DNA of 64,000 nucleotides from Blattamonas nauphoetae (Eukaryota > Preaxostyla > Oxymonadida), in NCBI GenBank assembly GCA_033064195.1, contig JARBJD010000009.1, positions 372,001 to 436,000 of the forward strand, written 5' to 3'. Position 1 is the stretch's first letter, and every line of letters starts with the position of its first letter. Positions 54,991 to 64,000 of the stretch are shown here, one piece after another. The notes under the pieces are model-generated. The model had not been told where the DNA came from. It saw only the letters and a list, made by a program, of their open reading frames with translations, and ran no database searches. A program made the position numbers and the translations under genes.

Positions 54991-57900
54991 ATGTCTCAGA
55001 AGAAATCCTATACCCTCGTTATAGGAGGGAAGGAAAAGCAAGTTTTGATCAAAGGAACTGCAACTCGGAAGATTTTCACAGAAAAACAATGTTCGCTTCT
55101 GAAAGACATCAATTCTGAAGATGAATTCTATTATCACGATGGAATCTTCTGGCCAACTGATCCAAACACTGACACACAATATAAGTTGAGTATAGTTATT
55201 CTTCGACATCTTCATGCCTTTTTGTTTCTTCAATCATCAGTGTCAATGCTTCAAGATGAAGCGGAATTCAACAAGAGACTCGAAGAAGCCATTGCCGTTC
55301 GTTTCTGTTCAGCTCACTTTATGATTCGTTCTCTTTTTTTTCTTCGTTTTCTCTCTCTTTATAGAAAGGAAAAGAACTCGATCCAATGCGTGGGGAACAA
55401 CCACCAGCTGCCCCAACGCCAAAGCCAGAAGAAATTCAACCAAGTCCTCCTTCTGATATCCCAATCGACCATTCCCAAACAGACCTTCCCGCACAACCAC
55501 CACCACTTCAAGAACCTGAACCAGAAAAAAATGAAAAAACAGAAGAGACTCCTGATCCTCTCCCAACACAAGAGTCTCCACAGAGCCCCATTCCAGAAAA
55601 AGAAAATCCACCAGACACCCTGCAACCAGAGCCACAACAAGAGATTTCCACAGTGGAAACCATTGAACCAATCACCCACCCCGTTCCAGAAAAAGCGAAA
55701 ACTCCACCACCAAAAGAAGAAGTTAAAGGTCCATCTCAGCAGAGTATTGAACCACCAGAAAAGCCTCAGTTGCCACCTCAGGTCTCGCATCCCCCTCAAC
55801 CAAAGGAGGAACCAAAGGCTGAAACAAAACAACCAGACAATGATGATGATGAGGAACTCTCTCTCTCTGACATCTCAATTGAAGAAGATGGACAATTCAA
55901 TTTTGATTCTGATTCGGATGACCAACCCGCTGAATCAACAGCCCCACAAAATCAGCCTGAACAAACCGCACCAAAAACATCTTCAGAAAATGACTCAAAC
56001 AAGCCACATGTGCAGCCATATCATTTTGAATCCGACCCAGTTCTCGAACCAGACCCCACCACCCAGGAAGTCGAATCTCCAGTTCAAGCCCCACCTCCCA
56101 AACCAACCCTCCCAGCCTCACCTCCAATCAGTACCAACGATGTATCACCGCCTGTTGATAGTAGTGCCTCCTCACAACCTCCTCAAGCACCAGCGCCTGC
56201 CCCTGCTCAACTCGAATCAATCTCACCGTCTCCTGAACATCAAGCTGAAGGTGAACCGGTGGAATTTGATGCTGTGTCAGACATTGACGGAGAAGAATCT
56301 GACAAAACTGATGTTCCTGCACCAGTTGCCCCACAATCGGTCACAGAAGAAACGTACTCCATCGCCAAGCATTCAAATGCAATGTCAGCATTTGAACGTT
56401 CGATGAATAAATTACTCCCTCAGCAATCCGCAACCAGAAGCAACCCGTTTGGAGATAAGAAAACACAACCAAAAGATTCGTCGACAGCAGCGACCACATT
56501 TTCAGGCGATGATACTCATCCAAATGCCTTCGAAGAAACACCCGCCTTAATCACATTGGATCAGCCTGATAGCACTAGTCTCGCGTCAATCAGTCCAACG
56601 ACCACACCGGACCCCACAAAACCGAACCAACTTTCAGATGAGTCAACACCGAAAAAGACGACACAAAGACCCCAGTCTCTCCTATTTATTGGGGAACTTG
56701 GGTTTGCTGTCAATACCAGGCCTCCCATTCGTGTTCTTCCTCTGAATCTGGCCAAAAAAGTCAGTTTCTATGAGTTATCGACGATGGCCAAGCAATTCTT
56801 CACTAAACAGACGACCCCTCAAGCAGATGAATCTTCTTTCCTCAAAAAAATCAAAGATCTCGTTGGCCAGAAGGAAAAAGATGACAATTGGTTTATCGAA
56901 TCCATGCAGTTCAGCATGCACCCCCTTTCCTCTCCTCTTCTCTCCACTGTCCCACAGCCGTTGGAAAAGGAGGCCCTTCATCTTTTCGATTGTATTCGTT
57001 TATCTTTGACAAGTCAAGGACCAAGACGCGCACAATTAATTCAAACAGTCTTAGAAACTGGACAAAAAACGCCAATTCTTCGAGACGAGCTCTATTGTCA
57101 AATCATCAAGCAAGCCACCAACTGTCCCAACAAACAATATCGTGTTCAGGGATTTGAACTGCTTGCGCTCGCCTGTGGCTCTTTTGCACCATCTGCATCG
57201 CTCCTTCCTTTCCTGCTCCGATTCCTGGACAAAGGAATGTTCACATCATCTGAGCTGTTCCAAATCAAGTCCAAGACATCATCTTCCTTCTTTTCTTCGT
57301 CGAGTACAGCGGATGTCCAAAACGTGAACGTCTATCCGCGCGAATCGTATGGAATGAATGGCCGCTCCCCCGACAACAGTAACGAGTCTATTCTTCTCCA
57401 ATACGCACTTGCTCGTCTTCATCTTTCCTTTGCTTTCCGTTGCATCGAACGAATCTCTCTCGACCGAATCCAGAATATTTCCACCATCGCCCTTGTCCCA
57501 TCATTCGTCGATGTGACACTAAACGACATTATGTTCCACCAGAGTGTAACTCAAGTCCTATGCGGACGTTGTAAATGCACAAAATGCGACAAACGTGAAC
57601 GCGGTGAACTGGAGGAAGAACCGCCGAAAGAAGTTCAACACGACGAAAATGGGGAAATTGTCCCCGATTTTGTCAGCATTCTGCCACAGGGAGTCGTCAA
57701 TACTCTCCCCACTCAACAATTCATCATCCCAAAAGTCATGCCAGCCATTTTCCAAAAACTCATCCATTTGAACGGACTCAAACAATTGGGAATCTTCCGG
57801 TCTGTCCCTTTTCTTTGCAATGCTGTTCTTTCTTCTATTCTCCTCCGTATTCTACCTCTGCCTGTCTCCCCTTCACTCATTATGTCTCTCTGTCTCACCA

Positions 57901-58604
57901 TTCAGAACAAGCGCTACCAAAGACAATCTGGAAATCCAATGCCAAAAGTTGAAGGAGTACGACCTCTCCTTCGACACCGTTGACAAGAGTCTCTTAGCCG
58001 TCACTCTCAAGCAGTGGCTGAAACTCCTCTACACTCCTCTCATTCCAAACGATTTGTTGTATGCAAAGAATCAACCACTTCTTGAAACTTGTCCTTCAGT
58101 CCTTCTTTTGGCCCCCCTCTCACTGATTTCTTCTTTTTGTTTCTTTTTCAATTCATTCCTTTTCTGACTATTCTCTCAACTGCAGTGACGAAGCTATCCG
58201 CAGCTGTGAATCGGACGAGAAGTTGGACTTCTTTGTGAAGAACAGACTTACACCGGCGCACATGCTTGCCTTCAAATATCTGGCTCGGTTCACACGACTT
58301 GTCTGCCTCATCATCACCTTCACTTTGCACACTCTCCTCCTTTTTCATTCTCTAGCTCTCCTCACCCGAGTACGTGGACATCAACAAGATGACGAAGAAC
58401 AACATTGCCATCTGCTTTGCTCCCAACATCCTCTCCACCGATGAGGAGGATCTTGTGAAGGTCGCGAAAAGCACGCAGCAGTCCATCCACTTCTTGGAGC
58501 GTGTGATCGAATGCATCTACCCGACTGACGAGGAGCTCAAAATCTTCCGCACAATGGACGCCACTGTTGCAAATGAGATGGGCATTCGCACGTTCTTCTA
58601 TTAA
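54991..58604 (+). CDS. MyTH4-RhoGAP protein (ARHGAP39/Vilse-like)
   Basis: Six exons (54991-55189, 55241-55296, 55365-57799, 57906-58058, 58186-58300, 58356-58604) give 1,068 residues. A long Pro/Glu/Gln-rich linker fills about 95-580. The MyTH4 domain (about 587-713) has ILRDELYCQIIKQATNCP and QGFELLALACGSFAPS. The RhoGAP domain (about 860-1068) has the arginine finger in LGIFR (R897, codon split by intron 3), VTLKQWLKLLYTPLIP, the spliced NDLFDEAI, and NNIAICFAPNIL. It would stimulate GTP hydrolysis by a Rho/Rac GTPase, with MyTH4 probably contacting microtubules or partners. Animal ARHGAP39 adds N-terminal WW domains; here only a weak aromatic stretch (FYYHDGIFWP) occupies that place. Confidence 0.9.
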
Positions 58605-58838
58605 GCGGCAACAGCGGACCTCCAACATTCTTTTCACTTTTTTTGTTTTCTGTGACCGCTCACCTCTTTCTCTCTTGTTTTCACGTCATGACACTTGTAT
58701 GACTTCATTCGTGGATAAATAATATCGAGATCATCTCTTGGTATGACAGTCCAGAACAATCCTTCGACAAAAAAGATCCCATCATTTTGTTTTCTGACTT
58801 CAGTTCAACTCTATTCTTAACTGTACTTCACCCCCGTC

Positions 58839-60453
58839 ATGCCATATGCTGTTGAATACCGCAACAACTATGAATTCCTTCGAAGATTTCCCAATCTTGT
58901 TCACAACAATGTCTCACACTCAACCCGAAACATCATGACTTTCTTCTTCGCTTATTCGTCGCTACTCCTGCTCATGAGCATTCTCACAAGATCTTTTGTA
59001 CTTTATCCACCTGTTTTCCCTGAAATACAGCACGATATCAAACATATCGTCGACAGCATCTCCTACGATGTCTATGTTCATTTCCAGATCGGTTGTTCTT
59101 TACCTTTGGATAATGATGATGTAGTATGCATTTCTGTTTTGTATACATTTGTTTTTCTCCAGTTTGACAAGATTATTAACCAGAGTCTTCCACAAGTTCA
59201 ATCCGAAGTTTGCTGTTCGTGACATTCTCATATTTCGTTAGTTATATATCATCTCGCATTCTCCGGATACTTTTTCACCGATATCATCCCTTTCAAACAC
59301 CAATTATTCAAGGTATCATCCACAACGTCTGAATGAAACAGCACTTTTCACAGATAATTCTCAAGCTAATTCCTCACTTGATCTCCATACAAACATCACA
59401 ACCCGTGTATACTCCTTCCGTCCACCTCCTGATTCGGGGGAACATCCATTTATCGCTCTTTTTACTCTCCTAATCTCACCACAGTCGGCCTTCGACGCAG
59501 ACGGCACTTTTTCACACCTCGAAAACATCATTATGGATGTCACCAACAATACCGGAGTATATTACTCTCAATATATTGTTGTTTCTGAATCTGATACAGG
59601 ATTCACCAATTTTTTCTTCGAACCGGCAATGATCGTCAGAGAAGAAAGGACCTCACGAATGCATTATCTCAACAAGATCATCACTTCCCTTGTGACATGG
59701 CTGACTCCCCCCTCATCCTTCTCTCTTCCCAAAAACATCATCTTTTGGCTTCTCGTCAGCGTTGCCCTCTCGATCCTTCTCACCAGCTCTCTCTCGCTCT
59801 ATGCCACATGCCTTTCGAGAGCCCAGGCCAAACTGACCACCCTCTCCGAGATGTTCATGCATCGTGACCTGGCCTCCTATTCTGGCGTCGTCCCTTGGAT
59901 CAGCATCAACTTTGAGCTCAACTTTGAGGCTGTCTTGCTTGATTCTTTGATGTTTGTCTTCTCCTTCCCAGCCTTCTTCATTCTGATGAGTGTTGGGATG
60001 CGAGGGAGGACTGAAGTTGAGCTCGATTCCGTTGTGGTCGATCAGATGCTGACAGCCATGACACTTCTCCTGATCACGTTCCAGGCAGCGTCAATTCTCT
60101 TCCTTCACCAACAAACGATGAACGCCTTCCACCGTCGAGTCTTCGTTCTTTTCTTCCTTTTCTTCTTTGTCAACTTTGCTGTGGAAAAGAAAAGAGGGTA
60201 CATGAAACTCCAGTCGATCATTGTTGGTTCGCTGGCTGTAACAGCAATTGTGATGGAGATGGCGTTTGGATTGGAGATGGATCTGTCAGACGCCGATGTG
60301 GAACGAGTTGATCGAGTCCTGTCTCGATTTTGGAGGGCACAGGAAGATACTGAGGAGGTGGAAGAATTTCGAAGGGAAGAAGGCATGACGTTGGAAGCTG
60401 AAGAAGAAATTGTTCGAGGACGAAGCGGAACAGTTGAAAGAGAAGAAGAATGA
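58839..60453 (+). CDS. Multi-pass membrane protein with large luminal loop, family unknown
   Basis: Proposed exons 58839-59123, 59163-59207 and 59242-60453 give 513 residues. One helix lies near 33-50 (FFFAYSSLLLLMSILT). A luminal loop of about 230 residues follows, with several Asn-glycosylation sequons (NET, NSS, NIT). Five more helices come after residue 300 (IIFWLLVSVALSILLTSS, SLMFVFSFPAFFILMSV, LTAMTLLLITFQAA, FVLFFLFFFVNFAV, IIVGSLAVTAIVM). The tail is Glu-rich and cytosolic. The topology recalls TMEM181/GPR107-like proteins, but no signature is convincing. Intron 1 (39 nt) is a stop-free multiple of three and its donor could be one codon earlier. Confidence 0.65.
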
Positions 60454-60956
60454 CATCATGCCAGATCCAGAACATATCGTTTAGCATGTTGGCAGGTCAT
60501 TTCGATTGAAGATCGTGGAAAGATGGTTGCTGAAGGCGAAGCAACACACTTCAGAACAGAACAGATGCTCCTCAACAGGAAACAAGGTGGAGCCAGACAC
60601 CTCTGACTAAGATTCAGAAGACAGCAAGCAGGGAGAAGACGGAGAGATGACCGACGAATGAACTTTCATGTTTTCATGCACCAATAGTGATTTAGTCAGT
60701 TTTAATAAAAAAAGATGACAGAGAGATCGAGAACAGAAACGAGGCAAGGTGAAAAAGGACTCGAGCAACGAAACTTGAAAAAGCGAAGACCAAGAAGAGA
60801 AAACGAAACCCATTTTAGAAATGAGATAAGAAGAGAAGAGATGATGAACAATGCAGATGAGAAGAGATAGATGATCGTGAAGAGAGAATGCTCGAGGTAC
60901 AGAATGTAAAAATGCGAAGAACAAGAAGAGAGAATATATTTACAACGCTCATTCGC
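60454..60956. other. Intergenic spacer between convergent genes
   Basis: Purine-rich 3' flank of the membrane-protein gene. AATAAA at 60704-60709 suits a plus-strand poly(A) signal. An antisense leucine/serine-rich frame near 60607-60924 mirrors the purine bias and is not credible as a gene. Confidence 0.5.
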
Positions 60957-63900
60957 TCAGAAGTGTGCATTCACAAGTCCTGAGAACACAGAATTTGGAT
61001 TTGCTTTCAAATTGTCGGGTGTGTCGAACTCTGCGACTTTCCCTTCGGACATCACAATGATTCGATCCATGTCGGTGATTGTGTCCAGTCTGTGTGCAAT
61101 CACAATCACTGTCTTATCTGCTAGTTGCGTGCGGATAGTCTCTTGAATCTTTCCGTCCGTTTCCACATCCACACTTGCTGTTGCTTCGTCTAACAACACG
61201 ATTCGACAATTTCTGATCAGGACACGAGCGAGGCACAGCAGTTGTCGTTCACCCGCTGAGAAGCTGACCCCATCTTCCCCAACAATCGTGTCCAGTCCAA
61301 GTCCGAGCGATTCAATGCGTGTTTTCATCGAAACCAACTCCAACACTTCCCAGATTCGATTGTCGGTTGCCTCTCCTCTCACATCCACGTTGAATCGAAC
61401 TGTCCCAGCGAAGAGAGTGGGGTCCTGGGGAATCATTCCAAGCGATGATCGTAGCCTGTCCACTCCCACCTCGCTGATGTCTACGCCGTCAATCACAATC
61501 CGCCCACTGTTCGTTTCGGTTTGTTCACTATTGCCTCGTTCGGGCGTCTGATGAGACGATTTCGCTTTTGGTGAGAGAATTGGGTCAAGTTCCACGAGTC
61601 GGAAGAGAACAGCTGCGAGAGATGACTTACCAGCACCTGTTCGTCCACACACGCCGATCTTCTCTCCTCCATTCACCTTGAAATCCACTCCTTTTAGTAC
61701 AAACGGCAGATCTTCTCCATATTTCATCCACACATCTTCAAAATGCACCTCGCCCTTCTGTGGCCATGCTTCGTCCACTTTCCTTCTCTCCAGCTGCGAT
61801 TCTTGTGGCAGTGATGTTGAGAAGAAGCGAACTCTTTCGAACGACGTCATCTTCCCTTCCAAATCCACTGTCTGATTCACCAGTGCCGTCAGATAGCTCG
61901 AGAAGGCCAGACAGGCCAACACACAGACACTCAGTTGAGACACATCCATCCACAGCCACCCCATCAGCACAACTCCAGCGAACATCAGCGAAGCCAGCAC
62001 TGACGAGTAGAGACTCGCCCACTTCTGCGCCAGACGGAATATCACAAAGCGAGATGAGAGGTCGTCGTTCACTTTCCAAAACTTCTCCTTCCACTCCTCT
62101 TCTCGCCCCAAACTTCGGATCGTCTCCACTCCTGCCCCGCCCAACGTCTCACTCACTTGGGACAACACCGGAGAGCGGCCGATTGCTTCCAAGCGCTGAA
62201 GATCTCGTGTCATTCCAGTTGAGATGAGAATCATCACCCAGAACACAACAATCAGCGGGACACCAACTGCCACTAGCCACGGCGTGCCCAATCCCACAAC
62301 CACAACTTGCCCGATCAGTCCGACAATCAGTGACATCACTTGCAGAAGGCCAGACACCAGAAACTGGTCAACTTGAGGAAGGTCTCCCACAAATCGGTTC
62401 AGCACACGGCCAGCGGGGGTTGTGTCGAAGAAGCGAGTGGGCGAGGCCAGCACGTGCTGCAGCAGTTTGGAGAACGTCTTCCGAACAAACCGCCCAGTCC
62501 CAACTCGAACAAAGCACGCTCGTAGAACAAGCAGGAAGAGGGAGAGCACGCCGAGCAGGCCGTACACACCCGCCTTCCACCAAAATGGCATTGGAGCGAA
62601 TGCGTCTGTCGGACCGACCTTTCCCAGCCACCACTGCGCCACCACAACAACCGATTCGCTCAGCACCACATAGATGAGGAAGAAGGCAACGAGGGGAGAG
62701 GGCATCAGGCCGCTGAGGAGAGCGAGGTACGAACTGAACTTGATAGCACCTGTTTGTTGTTCTTCTTCTGTCATTGCGAGGCCGTTCTTTGCTTCGTCCT
62801 TCTCTTCCGATGGTGCCTCCTTCTCGACTTCGCTTCCCTCTCCTTTGTCTGCTTCTGAATTGTCCTTTTCTTTCTCCTGCTTGCTCACATATTCCGAAAG
62901 ATCCACTCCTTGTTTCCCCAGCTCTTCAAGTCGTCCGTGTGCTTTGATTCGTCCTCCCTCCAACACGATCACCTGATCCGCTCTGTCCAGAAACCGAAGC
63001 TCATTCGTCACCATCACCACCGTCTTTCCTTTCAGGACGCCGCAGAAGCATTCGTCCATCACGAACCGCCCCACTCTGCCATCCACCGCACTCAGCGGGT
63101 CATCCACGACCAGAATGTCCTTCTGTGCATAAACTGCTCGTGCCAGCTGGATCCTTGCTTTCTGCCCTCCGCTCAGCGTCACGCCTTTCTCGCCGATCAT
63201 TGTGCCATCTCCTTCTGCGAGTGCGGACATGTCCTCGTCCAGTGCGCACACTCGAAGTGTCTCGGAGTATCTTGACTTATCAAACTTTGCTCCGAAGACG
63301 ATGTTCCCACGAACAGTGTTGTTGGCAATCCAAGGTGACTGGGCGCAGAAGGTGACAGAGCCATCAACCCTGACAGATCCGTTCAGACACTCCAACCCGC
63401 CAGAGAGAACCTCAGCGAGCGACGACTTTCCACTCCCCACACTTCCGACGATCATGGTGAGTGTTCCTTTGGGAATCGTGATGCTGATGTCGTTGAGGAC
63501 GGAGTTTCCTTTCACTTTGGCCGGGTCTTCTGTTTGTTGTTCGACGGTCGGAGCGGCTTCATTTGGCGGATATGTTTGTTCTGTACTCGTTTGTGTTGGA
63601 GTGTTCGATGTGTCTGTCGTCTCAGATGGTCGAAGAGTTTCCATTTCAGTGCTCGTCTCTTGTTTTGTGTCTGCACTCTCTTGAACTGGTTGAGCTGCGG
63701 CGGCTGCTGCTGTCATCTTTGCATAGTCCTTCATCATTTGCATAACTTCTGCGTCGGTCATCGGAATTTCAGGTGCGGTTCCCCACCCAAACTCTCCTTC
63801 CTTGATCACAACAGCATTGGTGTTCCCATTCGTTCCATTTTCATTCTTTTCTGTTTTCCGGCTTGTCTCCCTTTCTGCCAGCGCGAGAAACGTGCTCATA

Positions 63901-64000
63901 CGAGTCAGGCTCATCTTGATCAGCATGAAAGACTGCATGTACAAAGGGATCATCGTCGCCGGAGATGTGATCATTGACAGATATCCTAAACTTGGCATGA
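60957..64000 (-). CDS. ABCC (MRP-type) ABC transporter, C-terminal part
   Basis: At least 1,013 residues, continuing beyond the right edge, so the N-terminal membrane part is missing. Order: end of the first transmembrane domain, NBD1, a Glu/Lys-rich linker, the second six-helix membrane domain, NBD2. NBD1 has Walker A GSVGSGKSSL (about 63426-63450), signature LSGGQKAR, Walker B ILVVDDPLSAVD (Asp instead of catalytic Glu, usual in ABCC) and VTNELRFL where the switch histidine is expected. NBD2 is complete: GRTGAGKSSL, FSAGERQLLCLARVL, VLLDEATASVD and IAHRLDTI. The FDTTPAGRVLNRF coupling region is classic ABCC. It probably exports organic anions or glutathione conjugates; the substrate is not predictable. 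Confidence 0.93.
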   Translation of the reverse strand, partial: MPSLGYLSMITSPATMIPLYMQSFMLIKMSLTRMSTFLALAERETSRKTEKNENGTNGNTNAVVIKEGEFGWGTAPEIPMTDAEVMQMMKDYAKMTAAAAAAQPVQESADTKQETSTEMETLRPSETTDTSNTPTQTSTEQTYPPNEAAPTVEQQTEDPAKVKGNSVLNDISITIPKGTLTMIVGSVGSGKSSLAEVLSGGLECLNGSVRVDGSVTFCAQSPWIANNTVRGNIVFGAKFDKSRYSETLRVCALDEDMSALAEGDGTMIGEKGVTLSGGQKARIQLARAVYAQKDILVVDDPLSAVDGRVGRFVMDECFCGVLKGKTVVMVTNELRFLDRADQVIVLEGGRIKAHGRLEELGKQGVDLSEYVSKQEKEKDNSEADKGEGSEVEKEAPSEEKDEAKNGLAMTEEEQQTGAIKFSSYLALLSGLMPSPLVAFFLIYVVLSESVVVVAQWWLGKVGPTDAFAPMPFWWKAGVYGLLGVLSLFLLVLRACFVRVGTGRFVRKTFSKLLQHVLASPTRFFDTTPAGRVLNRFVGDLPQVDQFLVSGLLQVMSLIVGLIGQVVVVGLGTPWLVAVGVPLIVVFWVMILISTGMTRDLQRLEAIGRSPVLSQVSETLGGAGVETIRSLGREEEWKEKFWKVNDDLSSRFVIFRLAQKWASLYSSVLASLMFAGVVLMGWLWMDVSQLSVCVLACLAFSSYLTALVNQTVDLEGKMTSFERVRFFSTSLPQESQLERRKVDEAWPQKGEVHFEDVWMKYGEDLPFVLKGVDFKVNGGEKIGVCGRTGAGKSSLAAVLFRLVELDPILSPKAKSSHQTPERGNSEQTETNSGRIVIDGVDISEVGVDRLRSSLGMIPQDPTLFAGTVRFNVDVRGEATDNRIWEVLELVSMKTRIESLGLGLDTIVGEDGVSFSAGERQLLCLARVLIRNCRIVLLDEATASVDVETDGKIQETIRTQLADKTVIVIAHRLDTITDMDRIIVMSEGKVAEFDTPDNLKANPNSVFSGLVNAHF

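Noticed and set aside
324-60453. Reassigned stop codons (as in some oxymonads)
   Set aside because: TAA, TAG and TGA each end recognised genes at the family-expected C-terminus (SERINC TAA; RPS29 and SNU13 TGA), and no conserved domain contains an in-frame stop after splicing.
60607-60924. 105-residue minus-strand ORF after the membrane-protein gene
   Set aside because: Its Leu/Ser/Phe bias simply mirrors purine-rich 3' flanking DNA, it overlaps a plausible poly(A) signal, and no ATG context or domain supports it.
1-64000. Mobile elements, virus-like elements or rearranged repeats
   Set aside because: I saw no reverse transcriptase, integrase, transposase, capsid-like frame or long terminal or inverted repeat. 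Only short coding tandem repeats were found.

Overview
The window is nuclear DNA of a gene-dense, intron-bearing protist. About 23 protein genes and one tRNA gene fill 64 kb. Same-strand and divergent neighbours are often only 60-250 bp apart, and most genes are interrupted by very short GT-AG introns (32-173 nt, most under 70). TAA, TAG and TGA all end genes, so the standard genetic code applies. Three large type I membrane proteins with a right-handed parallel beta-helix (pectin-lyase-like) ectodomain suggest a Preaxostyla/oxymonad-type metamonad of the Blattamonas/Monocercomonoides kind. That placement is inference; no taxonomic marker was tested.

Layout: 0.3-5.5 kb (+) CaMKK/SNF1-activating-type kinase with a Src-like N-terminus. 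5.9-12.3 kb (-) a 2,113-residue beta-helix surface protein. 12.5 kb (-) an intron-containing elongator tRNA-Met. 12.7-15.5 kb (-) a charged coiled-coil protein with tryptophan-acidic repeats. 15.5-17.2 kb (+) a Ser/Pro-rich protein ending in a cold-shock-like domain. 17.3-17.6 kb (-) a small two-exon gene. 17.7-19.2 kb (+) protein-isoaspartate methyltransferase. 19.3-20.0 kb (+) a zinc-knuckle protein. 20.3-21.0 kb (+) a two-RRM protein. 21.2-23.2 kb (+) a SERINC protein. 23.4-25.7 kb (+) an orphan. 26.2-29.0 kb (+) a second beta-helix protein. 29.2-31.8 kb (-) a seven-exon orphan. 31.9-33.1 kb (+) a Pho80-like cyclin. 33.5-36.1 kb (-) a UBE3A/E6AP ubiquitin ligase. 36.2-39.2 kb (+) a Ras GEF. 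39.3-42.2 kb (+) a coiled-coil protein, possibly continuous with the giant helical protein at 42.4-50.7 kb (+). 51.2-51.9 kb a divergent SNU13/RPS29 pair. 52.4-54.9 kb (+) a third beta-helix protein. 55.0-58.6 kb (+) a MyTH4-RhoGAP. 58.8-60.5 kb (+) a multi-pass membrane protein. 61.0-64.0 kb (-) the C-terminal part of an ABCC transporter that runs off the right edge.

The gene set mixes core machinery (SNU13, uS14, tRNA-Met, PIMT, SERINC, ABCC) with signalling (AMPK-kinase-like kinase, RasGEF, MyTH4-RhoGAP, UBE3A, cyclin) and the surface beta-helix family. I see no operon-like functional cluster, transposon, virus-like element or CRISPR array. The best leads are: the beta-helix surface proteins with endocytosis-type tails; a donor-site consensus GTNTGN with an unconstrained third base; genes and domains visible only after removing tiny introns (small gene at 17.25-17.64 kb, cold-shock domain, zinc knuckles); a possible 3,753-residue fusion gene; and a complete E6AP with its AZUL zinc finger. 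All exon models are manual, built from frame, splice sites and remembered family motifs, not from transcripts or database searches.
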